Source of the DNA: Actinomadura sp. NAK00032
GTDB taxonomy: Bacteria > Actinomycetota > Actinomycetes > Streptosporangiales > Streptosporangiaceae
Length of the DNA stretch: 64,000 nucleotides
Assembly: GCF_013364275.1 (NCBI RefSeq)
Contig: NZ_CP054932.1
Span: 4,092,001-4,156,000 of the forward strand
Direction of reading: 5' to 3'
Below, one piece after another: positions 32,095 to 41,072 of the stretch. Made by a program: the position numbers and the translations under genes. The notes under the pieces were generated by a model. That model ran no database searches. It had not been told where the DNA came from and saw only the letters and a list, made by a program, of their open reading frames with translations. Within the stretch, counting starts at the first letter, position 1, and each line of letters starts with the position of its first letter.

Positions 32095-34080
32095 ATGATC
32101 AACAGAGTGCTGGTCGCCAACCGCGGCGAGATCGCCCGCCGCGTCCTGCGCGCCTGCCGGGACCTCGGCATCGGGACGGTCGCGGTGTTCTCCGACCCCG
32201 ACGCGGACGCGCCGCACGTCCGGGAGGCCGACACAGCCGGGCGGCTGCCCGGCGCGGCCCCGGCCGAGACGTACCTGTCGGCGGAGCGGCTCCTCGCGAT
32301 CGCCGCGAGCGCGGGTGCCGACGCCGTCCACCCCGGCTACGGGTTCCTGTCGGAGAACGCCGGGTTCGCGCGGGCCGTGCTGGACGCCGGCCTGACCTGG
32401 ATCGGCCCGCCGCCGGACGCGATCGCCGCGATGGGCTCCAAGATCGAGGCCAAGAAGCTGATGGCCGCCGCCGGCGTCCCGGTGCTGCCGGAGCTGGACC
32501 CGGCCGCCGCGACGGCCGCCGACTTCCCGCTGCTGGTCAAGGCGTCCGCGGGCGGCGGCGGGCGCGGCATGCGGATCGTCCGGGCGCCGGACGGCCTCCA
32601 GGACGCCGTGGCGGGGGCGCGCCGCGAGGCGGAGTCGGCGTTCGGCGACCCGGCCGTGTTCTGCGAGCCGCTGCTGGAGGACGCCCGGCACATCGAGGTG
32701 CAGGTCCTCGCCGACGCCCACGGCACCGTCTGGACCCTCGGCGAGCGCGAGTGCTCGATCCAGCGCCGCCACCAGAAGATCGTCGAGGAGGCGCCGTCGC
32801 CCGCCGTCGGCCCGGAGCTGCGCGCCGAGCTGTGCGCGGCGGCGGCGGACGCGGCCCGCGCCATCGGCTACACCGGCGCCGGGACGGTCGAGTTCATGCT
32901 CGCCCGCGACGGCCGCTTCTTCTTCCTCGAGGTCAACACCCGCCTGCAGGTCGAGCACCCGGTCACCGAATGCGTGTACGGGGTGGACCTCGTCCGGCTG
33001 CAGATCGAGGTGGCCGAAGGCGCCCGCCTGCCCGCTTCGCCGCCGGAGCCGCGCGGCCACGCGATCGAGGTCCGCCTGTACGCGGAGGACCCCGCGCACG
33101 ACTGGCGCCCCGCCAGCGGCACCCTGCACACCTTCGAGGTGCCGGGCGCGGACGCCGAGTTCGCCGTCCCGGCGGCGCACGGGCTGCGGCTCGACAGCGG
33201 CGTGGAGAGCGGCGCGGAGGTCGGCGTCCACTACGACCCGATGCTCGCCAAGGTGATCGCCTGGGCCCCGACCCGGTCCGCCGCAGCCCGGCGGCTCGCC
33301 GCCGGGCTGCGCGGCGCCCGCGTCCACGGCCTCACCACGAACCGGGACCTGCTCGTCCGGATCCTGGAGGAACCGGGCTTCCTGGACGGCGACACCGACA
33401 CCGGCTACCTCGACCGCGTCGGCCTCGCCGCCCTGGCGGCGCCGCTGGCGGACGAGGCCGCGGTGCGGGTCTCGGCGCTGGCCGCCGCCCTCGCGCTGGC
33501 CGCCGCGAACCGGTCGGCGGCGCCCGTGCTCGGCCGGCTGCCGTCCGGATGGCGCAACGTGCGGTCGCAGCCGCAGCGCAGGACGTTCGAGGGCCCCTAC
33601 GGGACGGTCGACGTCGACTACCTGCTGCACAGGGACGGCCTCGCCTCCGAGCTGTGCCCGGGCACCGCCCTGGTCAGCGCCGCGCCGGACCGGGTCGTCC
33701 TCGACCGCGGCGGCCTCCGCGAGACCTTCGCCGTCACCGCGGCCGGGGACGCGGTGCACGTCGACTCCCGCCTCGGGCCGGTGGCGCTCACCGCCGTCCC
33801 GCGGTTCGCCGACCCGAGCGGCCGGCTCGCCCCCGGCTCCCTGCTCGCCCCCATGCCCGGGACCGTCGTCCGCGTCGAGGCCGAGGCGGGCGCGCGGGTC
33901 GCCGAGGGGCAGGTCCTCGTGGTCCTGGAGGCCATGAAGATGGAGCACCGCATCACCGCCCCGTCCGCCGGGACGGTCGCGGAACTGAACGTCGCCGCCG
34001 GACGGCAGGTCGAGTCCGGCGCCGTCCTCGCCGTCATCGAGGCCGCAACCGAGGCCGCCACCGAAGGGACCCCCGCATGA
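32095..34080 (+). CDS. Acyl-CoA carboxylase biotin carboxylase/biotin carrier (alpha) subunit
   Basis: Biotin carboxylase fused to the carrier domain, 661 residues. MINRVLVANRGEIA starts the ATP-grasp part; KASAGGGGRGM is the glycine loop, EVQVLAD and HQKIVEEAPS follow. EVNTRLQVEHPVTE is the catalytic region. The carrier EAMKM has its biotinyl lysine at K615. ATG 32095 is chosen; a GTG at 32083 overlapping the previous stop is possible. Together with the beta subunit it forms a carboxylase of the 3-methylcrotonyl/geranyl-CoA type by inference from neighbours. Confidence 0.93.
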   Translation: MINRVLVANRGEIARRVLRACRDLGIGTVAVFSDPDADAPHVREADTAGRLPGAAPAETYLSAERLLAIAASAGADAVHPGYGFLSENAGFARAVLDAGLTWIGPPPDAIAAMGSKIEAKKLMAAAGVPVLPELDPAAATAADFPLLVKASAGGGGRGMRIVRAPDGLQDAVAGARREAESAFGDPAVFCEPLLEDARHIEVQVLADAHGTVWTLGERECSIQRRHQKIVEEAPSPAVGPELRAELCAAAADAARAIGYTGAGTVEFMLARDGRFFFLEVNTRLQVEHPVTECVYGVDLVRLQIEVAEGARLPASPPEPRGHAIEVRLYAEDPAHDWRPASGTLHTFEVPGADAEFAVPAAHGLRLDSGVESGAEVGVHYDPMLAKVIAWAPTRSAAARRLAAGLRGARVHGLTTNRDLLVRILEEPGFLDGDTDTGYLDRVGLAALAAPLADEAAVRVSALAAALALAAANRSAAPVLGRLPSGWRNVRSQPQRRTFEGPYGTVDVDYLLHRDGLASELCPGTALVSAAPDRVVLDRGGLRETFAVTAAGDAVHVDSRLGPVALTAVPRFADPSGRLAPGSLLAPMPGTVVRVEAEAGARVAEGQVLVVLEAMKMEHRITAPSAGTVAELNVAAGRQVESGAVLAVIEAATEAATEGTPA

Positions 34081-35249
34081 GCTTCGTCGAGACCGAGGAG
34101 CGGCGGGCGCTGCGCGCGGCCGTCGCCGAACTGGGCGCGAAGTACGGGCCGTCCTACTACGTGGAGAAGGCCAGGGCCGGGCAGAAGACCGACGAGCTGT
34201 GGGCCGAGGCCGGGCGGCTCGGGTACCTCGGCGTCAACGTGCCGGAGGAGTACGGCGGCGGGGGCGGCGGGATCGGCGACCTCGCCGCCGTGTGCGAGGA
34301 ACTGGCCGCCGCCGGGTGCCCGCTGCTGCTGATGGTCGTGTCCCCGGCGATCTGCGCGACGATCATCGCGCGGTCCGGCACCGCGGAGCAGCGCGCGCAC
34401 TGGCTGCCCCGCTTCGCCGACGGGTCGGTGAAGATGGCGTTCGCGATCACCGAGCCCGACGCCGGCTCCAACTCCCACCGCATCACCACCACGGCCCGCC
34501 GGGACGTGAAGGGGGCAGGGGAGGCGGGCGGGTGGGTGCTGACGGGGCAGAAGACGTTCATCTCCGGCGTGGACGAGTCGGACGCCGTCCTGTTCGTCGC
34601 CCGCTCGCAGGACCAGAAGGGCAACCTGCGGCCCTCGCTGTTCATCGTCCCGACGGACGCGGCGGGCTTCACCTGCACGCCCATCGACATGGAGATCGTG
34701 TCGCCGGAGAAGCAGTTCGTCTGCCACCTCGACGACGTCCGGCTGCCCTACGACGCGCTCGTCGGCGACGAGGACGGCGGGCTGCTGCAGCTGTTCGCCG
34801 GCCTCAACCCCGAGCGGATCATGGCGTCCGCGATGGGCGCCGGCATCGGCCGGCTCGCGCTCGGCAAGGCCACGGCCTACGCCAGGGACCGGCAGGTCTT
34901 CAAGACGCCCATCGGCGCCCACCAGGGCCTCGCGCACCCGCTCGCCGCCGCCAAGATCGAGCTGGAGCTGGCCCGGCTGATGGGGCAGAAGGCCGCCTGG
35001 CTGTACGACGAGGGCGACGACGCGGGCGCGGGCGAGGCCGCGAACATGGCCAAGTACGCGACCGCGGAGGCCGCGATCCACTGCGTCGACCAGGCCATCC
35101 AGACGCACGGCGGCAACGGCCTCACCACCGAGTACGGCGTCGGGATGCTCGCCGGCGTCGTCCGCCTCATGCGCATCGCCCCCGTCAGCCGGGAGATGAT
35201 CCTCAACTTCGTCGCCCAGCACACCCTGGGCCTGCCCAAGTCGTACTGA
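34077..35249 (+). CDS. Acyl-CoA dehydrogenase
   Basis: FAD enzyme that desaturates an acyl-CoA at the alpha-beta position, 390 residues. FAITEPDAGSNSHRI and the C-terminal IQTHGGNGLTTEYGV are standard. The tail region around MRIAPVSREMILNFVAQ is complete. Its ATG overlaps the carboxylase stop (ATGA). In this operon it would make the substrate of the carboxylase, as citronellyl-CoA dehydrogenase AtuD or isovaleryl-CoA dehydrogenase do; which of these cannot be decided. Confidence 0.92.
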   Translation: MSFVETEERRALRAAVAELGAKYGPSYYVEKARAGQKTDELWAEAGRLGYLGVNVPEEYGGGGGGIGDLAAVCEELAAAGCPLLLMVVSPAICATIIARSGTAEQRAHWLPRFADGSVKMAFAITEPDAGSNSHRITTTARRDVKGAGEAGGWVLTGQKTFISGVDESDAVLFVARSQDQKGNLRPSLFIVPTDAAGFTCTPIDMEIVSPEKQFVCHLDDVRLPYDALVGDEDGGLLQLFAGLNPERIMASAMGAGIGRLALGKATAYARDRQVFKTPIGAHQGLAHPLAAAKIELELARLMGQKAAWLYDEGDDAGAGEAANMAKYATAEAAIHCVDQAIQTHGGNGLTTEYGVGMLAGVVRLMRIAPVSREMILNFVAQHTLGLPKSY

Positions 35250-35283
35250 GCCGGCCGACCGGACGGGCGCCCATCCTTTGCCT

Positions 35284-35315
35284 TACTTAGAGTAGTGATC
35301 TGACCACTCTAAGTA
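35284..35315. promoter_or_regulatory. Perfect 10-bp dyad before the small secreted protein
   Basis: TACTTAGAGT (35284-35293) and ACTCTAAGTA (35306-35315) are exact reverse complements 12 bases apart. On both strands they place TTAGAG and TAAGTA 17 bases apart, so a symmetrical weak promoter or an operator over a promoter is possible. Confidence 0.55.
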
Positions 35316-35368
35316 CTTCCTCGGAGAGGATCGCGGAGGAAGTATCGGAAGGGCGAAAGGAACGATCA

Positions 35369-35566
35369 ATGAGCAGGTTTCTCTCGGTTCTGGTCCTGAC
35401 GGCCGGCACGACGATGGCCGGAGTCTTCGGCATGGCGGCGGCGGCCTCGGCCGCCCCGGCCGCGCCCGCGGTCCACGCGCCGGCCATGGACCACTGCGGA
35501 TGCGGCTGCTGCGGTCACCACCACGACGACGACAACACCAACACCAACATCAACATCAACGTCTGA
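35369..35566 (+). CDS. Small secreted Cys/His/Asp-rich protein
   Basis: Precursor of 65 residues with good ribosome site AAGGAACGATCA before ATG 35369. A signal peptide (hydrophobic 5-27) should be cut after ASA at about 28. The mature 37 residues contain DHCGCGCCGHHHDDD (41-55; cysteines 43, 45, 47, 48), then an Asn/Thr/Ile repeat NTNTNININ. The cysteine-histidine-aspartate cluster suggests metal binding outside the cell. I know no family. The dyad upstream suggests regulated expression. Confidence 0.6.
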   Translation: MSRFLSVLVLTAGTTMAGVFGMAAAASAAPAAPAVHAPAMDHCGCGCCGHHHDDDNTNTNININV

Positions 35567-35568
35567 TC

Positions 35569-35600
35569 CCGGCCGGCCGCCGCAACGGCGGCCCGGCCGG
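35569..35600. terminator. Hairpin after small secreted protein gene
   Basis: CCGGCCGGCCGCCG (35569-35582) pairs with CGGCGGCCCGGCCGG (35586-35600), with one bulged base and loop CAA. It starts two bases after the stop and 60 before the end of the convergent kinase gene; likely bidirectional. Confidence 0.6.
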
Positions 35601-35660
35601 TGCTGGCGGAGGTCCGTGCGGCCTCCGCCAGTCGCATTGCCCCGGCGCTCCGCCGGACGC

Positions 35661-36296
35661 TCACCCTGGCCGGCCGCCCAGCAGGCCGTCCAGCTGGGCC
35701 TCCAGCGGCACCGCGGCGCCGAGGCGGTTGTCCACGGCGAGGTGCGGCACCGGCGGCGGCTCCGCCGGGCGCATCCGCGCGGTGAACGCCTCGAACGCGG
35801 CCAGCTTGGCGGTGTCGCGGGACGAGCCGCGCGCCTCCAGCCGGTGGCGGAGCGTCCGCGCGTCCGACCGGATCCACACCAGCCGGACGGGCGCCCCGCC
35901 CAGCGCCGCGACCCACTCCGCCCACCGGGACGTGTCCCGGATCTGCCCGGTGAACGGCGCGCTCAGCAGCACCGGGCACCCGTGCGAGCGGATCTCCCGG
36001 GCCGTGGCGGTCAAGCCGGCGTACTCGTGCGGCTTGACGTGCTCGTCGTACCAGGGGCCCTCCCGCTCACCGGGGTCGCGGGAGGCCGCGGCGAGGACGG
36101 CCGCCACGAACGCCCCGTACACGGTGTCCTTGTCCAGCAGCGCGGGCACCGGCCGCAGCCGCCGCAGCAGCAGCTCCGCCACGGTCGTCTTCCCGGCGCC
36201 CGGCGCGCCCGCCACCACCCAGACCGCGGCGGGCGCCGCCTCACCGCCCATAGCCGTCATGGCGCCCGTAGCCGTCGCACCGCCCGCATCCGTCAC
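35661..36296 (-). CDS. P-loop kinase/AAA family ATPase
   Basis: Small NTPase of 211 residues resembling zeta-toxin-like or chloramphenicol-phosphotransferase-like kinases. Walker A GAPGAGKTT is at 30-38 from the GTG at 36296, and LLDKDTVYGAF may hold the base/substrate aspartate. The lid region is RSDARTLRHRLEARG. The GTG overlaps the stop of the enolase-like gene; ATGs at 36260 and 36251 are nearer the conserved fold and could be the real start. The target is unknown. There is no antitoxin-like neighbour, so a toxin role is not supported. Confidence 0.7.
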   Translation of the reverse strand: MTDAGGATATGAMTAMGGEAAPAAVWVVAGAPGAGKTTVAELLLRRLRPVPALLDKDTVYGAFVAAVLAAASRDPGEREGPWYDEHVKPHEYAGLTATAREIRSHGCPVLLSAPFTGQIRDTSRWAEWVAALGGAPVRLVWIRSDARTLRHRLEARGSSRDTAKLAAFEAFTARMRPAEPPPVPHLAVDNRLGAAVPLEAQLDGLLGGRPG

Positions 36297-37357
36297 GCGG
36301 TCAGCCGCATGCGGCGCGTCGCGAGCCGCTCGATGCGCGCCTCGTCGATCTCGTGGCCGAGGCCCGGCTGGGTGAGCGGGACGCCGACGACGCCGCCGGA
36401 CGAGCGGACGGGCGGCGTCACGAACACCGGCCCGCCCGCCGGGTCGGACACGTCGCTCGGCAGCGTGCAGCCCGGCAGCGCGGCGAGCGCCACCGCGGCG
36501 GCCTGCCCGATCCCGAACGCGCCGGTCCCGCTGCACCACACGTCCCAGCCCGCCGCGTACGCCAGGTCGTGGGCGCTGCGCGCCGCGGTGAGCCCGCCGA
36601 ACCGGTCCGGCCGCAGGTGCAGGGCCCGGCCCGCCCCCGCCGACAGCGCCGCGTCCAGGATCTCCAGGTCGCCGACCGCCGGCGCGACCGCGGTGCCGAG
36701 CCGCAGCTGCAGCCGGGCGTGCGCGGCCAGGTCGCCGGCCGGGAACGGGCGCTCGACCGCCGCCAGGCCGTAGGCGTCCAGCGCCTCCAGCACCGCCAGG
36801 TGCTCGGGCGACTCGGTGTAGGCGTGCCCCGCGTCGGCGACGAGGGCCAGTGCCGGGTACGCCTGCCGGATCACCCGGACGGGCTCGATGTCCCAGCCCG
36901 GGCGGATGTCCAGCGTGACGCGGGTGTGGCCGGCGCCGACCGCCTTGTTGACGCGGGCCGAGACCGTGTCGAGCGCCGGCTCGGGGGAGATCCGCGCGCC
37001 CGTCACGATGGACGTGCGGGTGCCGCCGAGCGCGTGCGCGAGCGGCAGGCCCCGCGTCCGGCACCACAGGTCCCAGCAGGCGGTGTCCACGGCCGCGGCG
37101 GCCTCGCTGGCGCCGAGGTCGGCGGCGGCGGACACGTCCTCGGGCCGGTCCCAGTCGAGCCCGATGAGGGCCGGGGCCATCCGCGTCTCGATGTCGGCCC
37201 ACGCCGCGTCCCCGCCCGCGCCGCCGCCCGGCACGGCCATCTCGCCCCAGCCGACCGCGTCGCCGCCGGCGAGCCGGACCAGCACGCTCTGCGGCCGCCG
37301 CCCGCGCGGCATCGCCACCTGGAAGGCGTCGCAGCCCTGGATCGAAGGCACCCTCAC
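36293..37357 (-). CDS. Enolase-superfamily (MenC/OSBS-like) protein with altered active site
   Basis: Protein of 354 residues aligning over its length with o-succinylbenzoate synthase/N-acylamino acid racemase proteins: AAAAVDTACWDLWCRTRGLPL, RVTLDIRPGWD, VADAGHAY, AVERPF, LHLRPDRFGGL. Several catalytic residues are changed: the KxK pair is T148-L-D150, the third metal ligand region (usual LDESI) is VAPAVG (224-229), and the second catalytic lysine is R249. Metal ligands D175 and E202 remain. It may be inactive or have another activity. Operon with the kinase gene. Confidence 0.75.
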   Translation of the reverse strand: MRVPSIQGCDAFQVAMPRGRRPQSVLVRLAGGDAVGWGEMAVPGGGAGGDAAWADIETRMAPALIGLDWDRPEDVSAAADLGASEAAAAVDTACWDLWCRTRGLPLAHALGGTRTSIVTGARISPEPALDTVSARVNKAVGAGHTRVTLDIRPGWDIEPVRVIRQAYPALALVADAGHAYTESPEHLAVLEALDAYGLAAVERPFPAGDLAAHARLQLRLGTAVAPAVGDLEILDAALSAGAGRALHLRPDRFGGLTAARSAHDLAYAAGWDVWCSGTGAFGIGQAAAVALAALPGCTLPSDVSDPAGGPVFVTPPVRSSGGVVGVPLTQPGLGHEIDEARIERLATRRMRLTA

Positions 37358-37413
37358 CCGCCCTTTCGCCGAGGTCGTCTCCCTCTATGATCCACCCGCG
37401 CGGACGCGGCCGG

Positions 37414-38904
37414 TCACGGGCAGCTGTCCTCCAGCGACACCGGCTTGGTGTCCGGCTTGGGGGACGACGACGTGCCCGGCGAGCCCTGCGAGGGGCTCTC
37501 CGGCCCGCTCGGCGAGGCGCTCGGGGAGCCGCTCGCGGCGCCGCTCGTGGGCGCGCTCACCGCGCGGGGGTCGCTGTTGACGGCCTCGGACGCCAGCTTG
37601 CGGATCAGCTTGAAGTCGGGGTTGCCGGTGTAGATCAGCGGCGGCACGAACTGCAGGCTGCGGATCTCGGCGCCGTCCTTGACCTCGTTGGACAGCTTCA
37701 CCAGCGCGGGCAGCAGCTCCTGCGGGATGTCGGTCGCCAGGGTGCGCTTGGCGGCGGCGGCGAGCTTGTCGAAGCTGGTCAGGACGGTCTGCGGGTCGGC
37801 CTGCTCGGCGATCGCGCGCAGCAGGCACTTCTGCCGGCCCATCCGGACGTAGTCGCTGCTGTTGGTGCGGGAGCGCCCGTACCACAGGGCCTCCTTACCG
37901 CCGAGCCTGCGGTAGCCGGGCTGCAGGACGGCGCCCTGCTGCCCGTACGGGATCGGCTCGGTGATCTTGAGCTTGACGCCGCCCATGGCGTCGATGATGT
38001 CGGCGAAGCCGAACATGTCGACGAGGATGTAGTAGTCGACGCGCAGTCCGAGGATGCCCGCGATCGTGGCCTTCAGCAGCTCGGGGCCGCGGTGGTCCTT
38101 CGGGACGCCGGGCACCACGTCCGGGTGCTGCTCGGCGTACTCGTACACCTCGTTCAGCAGGCCCGGGTTCAGCGGGCCGTCGCCGGTGAAACCGTAGGGG
38201 AACCGGTCCCGGGCGGGGCCCGGCGGCATCTCGAAGCGCTCCAGGTTGCGGGGCAGGCTCAGCAGCACCGTGTCGCCGGTCTCGGTGTCCACGCTGGCGA
38301 GCGTCATGCTGTCGGTGCGCACGCCGGTGCGGTTCTCGGCGGCGTCGCCGCCGAGCAGCAGGATGTTGACGCGGGCCTGCCCGTTGAACGGGTCCTCGGT
38401 GTCGACCTTCCTGCCGTTCTCGCTGCCGGTGCGGAAGATGCTGGTCAGCGCGTCCCGGTAGACGTAGGTGCTGTGCGCCGACCACGCCACCGGGACGCCG
38501 ACCGCGAAGCACATCACCGCGACGGACGCGGCGCCGAGCGTCCTGGCGCTGATCGGCATCCCCAGCGGCCGCAGGATCTGGTACGAGCGGATCACGACGA
38601 GGATCCACAGCACGCCGAACGCGACGAGCGCGGCCGCCACCCGCTGCACGACGTCCGGCTGGACGGCCAGGTGCAGCAGGTCGGACCGGTACACGGTGGC
38701 GGCCGCGGCCAGCGTGGCGGCGACCGCCGCCCACAGGGCGAGCAGCAGGGAGCCGGCGATCCGGCGCCCGGTGACGACGTGGGCGACGCCCCAGACCAGG
38801 GCGGACACGAGGGTCAGCGCGAGCGCGCGCGGGAGACCCCGCGCCCCGCCGGAGGGGCCGTCCCCGCCCCCGTCCCGGGCGTGCCGACTCGACGACCGAC
38901 CCAT
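37414..38904 (-). CDS. LytR-CpsA-Psr (LCP) family cell-wall polymer ligase
   Basis: Attaches wall glycopolymers to peptidoglycan at the outer membrane face. It has 496 residues from ATG 38904, which follows GGAGCG. Four hydrophobic segments lie in the first 150 residues (VSALVWGVAHVV, LLLALWAAVAATLAAA, VAFGVLWILVVI, AVMCFAVGVPVAW), more than the usual single anchor. The LCP domain has NILLLGGDAAENRTGVRTDSM, LSLPRNL and the RTNSSDYVRMGRQK motif with the substrate-binding arginines. The C-terminus is a Ser/Pro-rich low-complexity tail. Confidence 0.88.
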   Translation of the reverse strand: MGRSSSRHARDGGGDGPSGGARGLPRALALTLVSALVWGVAHVVTGRRIAGSLLLALWAAVAATLAAAATVYRSDLLHLAVQPDVVQRVAAALVAFGVLWILVVIRSYQILRPLGMPISARTLGAASVAVMCFAVGVPVAWSAHSTYVYRDALTSIFRTGSENGRKVDTEDPFNGQARVNILLLGGDAAENRTGVRTDSMTLASVDTETGDTVLLSLPRNLERFEMPPGPARDRFPYGFTGDGPLNPGLLNEVYEYAEQHPDVVPGVPKDHRGPELLKATIAGILGLRVDYYILVDMFGFADIIDAMGGVKLKITEPIPYGQQGAVLQPGYRRLGGKEALWYGRSRTNSSDYVRMGRQKCLLRAIAEQADPQTVLTSFDKLAAAAKRTLATDIPQELLPALVKLSNEVKDGAEIRSLQFVPPLIYTGNPDFKLIRKLASEAVNSDPRAVSAPTSGAASGSPSASPSGPESPSQGSPGTSSSPKPDTKPVSLEDSCP

Positions 38905-39093
38905 GTACGCTCCGATTCCCACCCACGGTGATTTAAGCCCCGGCTCACATGATGGACGCGCGGAACCGGGCAAAGGTTGCGTGGGAGTCGACCGAATGCG
39001 AGCGGGTGTGGCCTCTGGTGCAGCTGATGATCAGGATAGGGAATCGGACCCCCTTTTGGGGAGCCCGACGCGATCATCGGTGCTCCGGAGGCC

Positions 39094-40530
39094 CTACCAG
39101 CTGGTGGACAGCGGCATTCCCTCGGCGAAGCCGGAGGTGTTCTGGATCCCGACCGTGGCCCGCTCGTGGAACTCCTCCAGCGTGCGCGCGCCCGCGTAGG
39201 TGCACGAGCTGCGCAGCCCGGCCACGATCTGGTCGACGAGGTCCTCCACGCCGGGGCGGTGCGGGTCCAGGAACATCCGGGAGGTGGAGATCCCCTCCTC
39301 GAACAGGGCCTTGCGGGCCCGGTCGAACGGGGAGTCCTCGGCGGTGCGCAGCCGCACCGCCCGCGCGGACGCCATCCCGAAGCTCTCCTTGTAGAGCCGG
39401 CCGTCGGCGGTGCGCTGCAGGTCGCCGGGCGACTCGTAGGTGCCGGCGAACCAGGATCCGACCATGACGTTCGCGGCGCCGGCGGCGAGTGCCAGGGCCA
39501 CGTCGCGCGGGTGCCGGACGCCGCCGTCCGCCCACACGTGCCGGCCGAGGCGGCGCGCCTCGGCGGCGCACTCCAGCACGGCGGAGAACTGGGGGCGGCC
39601 GACGCCGGTCATCATCCGGGTCGTGCACATCGCGCCGGGGCCCACGCCGACCTTGACGATGTCGGCGCCCGCCTCGATCAGGTCGCGGGTGCCCTCGGCG
39701 GTCACCACGTTGCCCGCCACCACCGGGACGGCCGGGTCGAGGCCGCGGACGGCGGCCAGCGCGCTCAGCATCTTGTCCTGGTGCCCGTGCGCGGTGTCGA
39801 CGACGAGCAGGTCGGCGCCCGCCTCCAGCAGCGCCTTGGCCTTGCCCGCGACGTCGCCGTTCACGCCGACCGCGGCGGCGATGCGGAGCCGGCCCGCGGC
39901 GTCCACCGCGGGCCGGTAGAGGGTGGCGCGCAGCGCGCCGGTGCGGGTGAGGACGCCGGTGAGCCGCCCGTCGGCGTCGACGACCGGGGCGAGCCGGTGG
40001 CCGCGCTCGTGCAGCCGGTCGAACGCCTCGCGCGGGTCCGCGCCGGCCGGCAGCGTCACCAGGTCGCGGGACATGATGTCGCGGAGCTGCGCGAACCGGT
40101 CGACGCCCTGGCAGTCGGCCTCGGTGACCACGCCGACGGGGCGGTCGTCCTCGACCACGATCACGGCGTTGTGCGCCCGCTTGGGCAGCAGCGCGAGCGC
40201 GTCGCCGGCGGTGCTGCCCGGATCCAGCCGGATCGGGGTGTCCACGACCAGGTCGCGGCCCTTGACCCAGCCGATCACCTCCGCCACGACGTCGGCCGGG
40301 ATGTCCTGCGGGAGCACCGCGAGCGCGCCGCGCCGGGCGACGGTCTCGGCCATCCGGCGGCCGGACACGGCCGTCATGTTCGCCACCACGAGCGGGATCG
40401 TCGTGCCGCTGCCGTCGGCGGTCGACAGGTCGACCTCCAGGCGGGACCCGACCGCGGAGCGGCGCGGGACCATGAAGACGTCGTTGTAGGTCAGGTCGTG
40501 AGCGGAACGCTCACCGTTCAGCAGGTGCAC
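39094..40530 (-). CDS. guaB1: GuaB1 family IMP dehydrogenase-related protein
   Basis: TIM-barrel protein of 478 residues with two CBS domains inserted at roughly 95-210. The catalytic cysteine is C302 in GPGAMCTTRMMTGVG; NMTAVSG, DTAHGHQDKML and WADGGVRHPRD complete the site. Actinobacterial GuaB1 proteins lack IMP dehydrogenase activity, and the one from Mycobacterium smegmatis was shown to reduce GMP, so purine salvage is the likely job. GTG 40530 gives the family length. A 15-base hairpin GGTGGC-TGG-GCCACC (40561-40575) lies in the leader. Confidence 0.88.
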   Translation of the reverse strand: MHLLNGERSAHDLTYNDVFMVPRRSAVGSRLEVDLSTADGSGTTIPLVVANMTAVSGRRMAETVARRGALAVLPQDIPADVVAEVIGWVKGRDLVVDTPIRLDPGSTAGDALALLPKRAHNAVIVVEDDRPVGVVTEADCQGVDRFAQLRDIMSRDLVTLPAGADPREAFDRLHERGHRLAPVVDADGRLTGVLTRTGALRATLYRPAVDAAGRLRIAAAVGVNGDVAGKAKALLEAGADLLVVDTAHGHQDKMLSALAAVRGLDPAVPVVAGNVVTAEGTRDLIEAGADIVKVGVGPGAMCTTRMMTGVGRPQFSAVLECAAEARRLGRHVWADGGVRHPRDVALALAAGAANVMVGSWFAGTYESPGDLQRTADGRLYKESFGMASARAVRLRTAEDSPFDRARKALFEEGISTSRMFLDPHRPGVEDLVDQIVAGLRSSCTYAGARTLEEFHERATVGIQNTSGFAEGMPLSTSW

Positions 40531-40792
40531 GGCTGTACTACACACCAATCGCGGATCCGGGGTGGCTGGGCCACCGTACATTCTCGGCCATACCCGGCGG
40601 TGGTCCGGCCAAGCCGTGCCGCGGGGCCCGCGGCGGCCCGCCACCCACCCGCTACCCAGGGGTGATGACTGTGTGTCCCCGAAGTGCGACCGGCCGCGCC
40701 CCGGCGATGTTCCCGCGCTCTTCCAGGCAGGACGAAAGTGAAACGCCTGACCCGGTGGAAAACGGTGCAACGTGGGGCTTGGCTCTCTGTAA

Positions 40793-40812
40793 AGTTACCT
40801 CTTGACGTAACT
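40793..40812. promoter_or_regulatory. Dyad with overlapping -35-like element
   Basis: AGTTAC and GTAACT flank CTCTTGAC; TTGACG (40802-40807) lies inside. No convincing -10 at the right distance was found. Candidate operator. Confidence 0.4.
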
Positions 40813-40942
40813 GCGCCCACGATGCACTTTTTTTACATGTGTCTCACGCGGACGGCGGCGGACCCGCCGTAAATGGGGCGTGACGGCAGAACCCCCGGGA
40901 GAAGCGCATGCAGGTCACGCACTTGGCCCCGGTCGGCCATGC

Positions 40943-40983
40943 CCGCCCGCGCCGCGAACCGCCCCGCCCGCGCCGCGAACCGC
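40943..40983. repeat. Two 20-base direct repeats
   Basis: The same 20 bases (key part GCGCCGCGAACCGC) occur at 40943-40962 and 40964-40983, period 21, inside low-complexity GC-rich sequence. Confidence 0.7.
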
Positions 40984-41036
40984 GCCCGCGCGCCGTCGCG
41001 CCCCCGCCGCGCCGCGCCCGCCCCGCCGCGCGTTCC

Positions 41037-41072
41037 GCCGTCCGCACCGCCGTCCGCACCGCCGTCCGCACC
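41037..41072. repeat. Three tandem 12-base repeats
   Basis: GCCGTCCGCACC repeated exactly three times (41037, 41049, 41061), then a partial fourth. Confidence 0.85.

Noticed and set aside
30790..34080. Single very long open frame across carboxylase beta and alpha genes
   Set aside because: The first part is an out-of-frame shadow; the two subunits are separate genes in different frames.
35661..36296. Toxin of a toxin-antitoxin pair (zeta-like kinase)
   Set aside because: No antitoxin-like partner; the neighbour is an enolase-superfamily gene.
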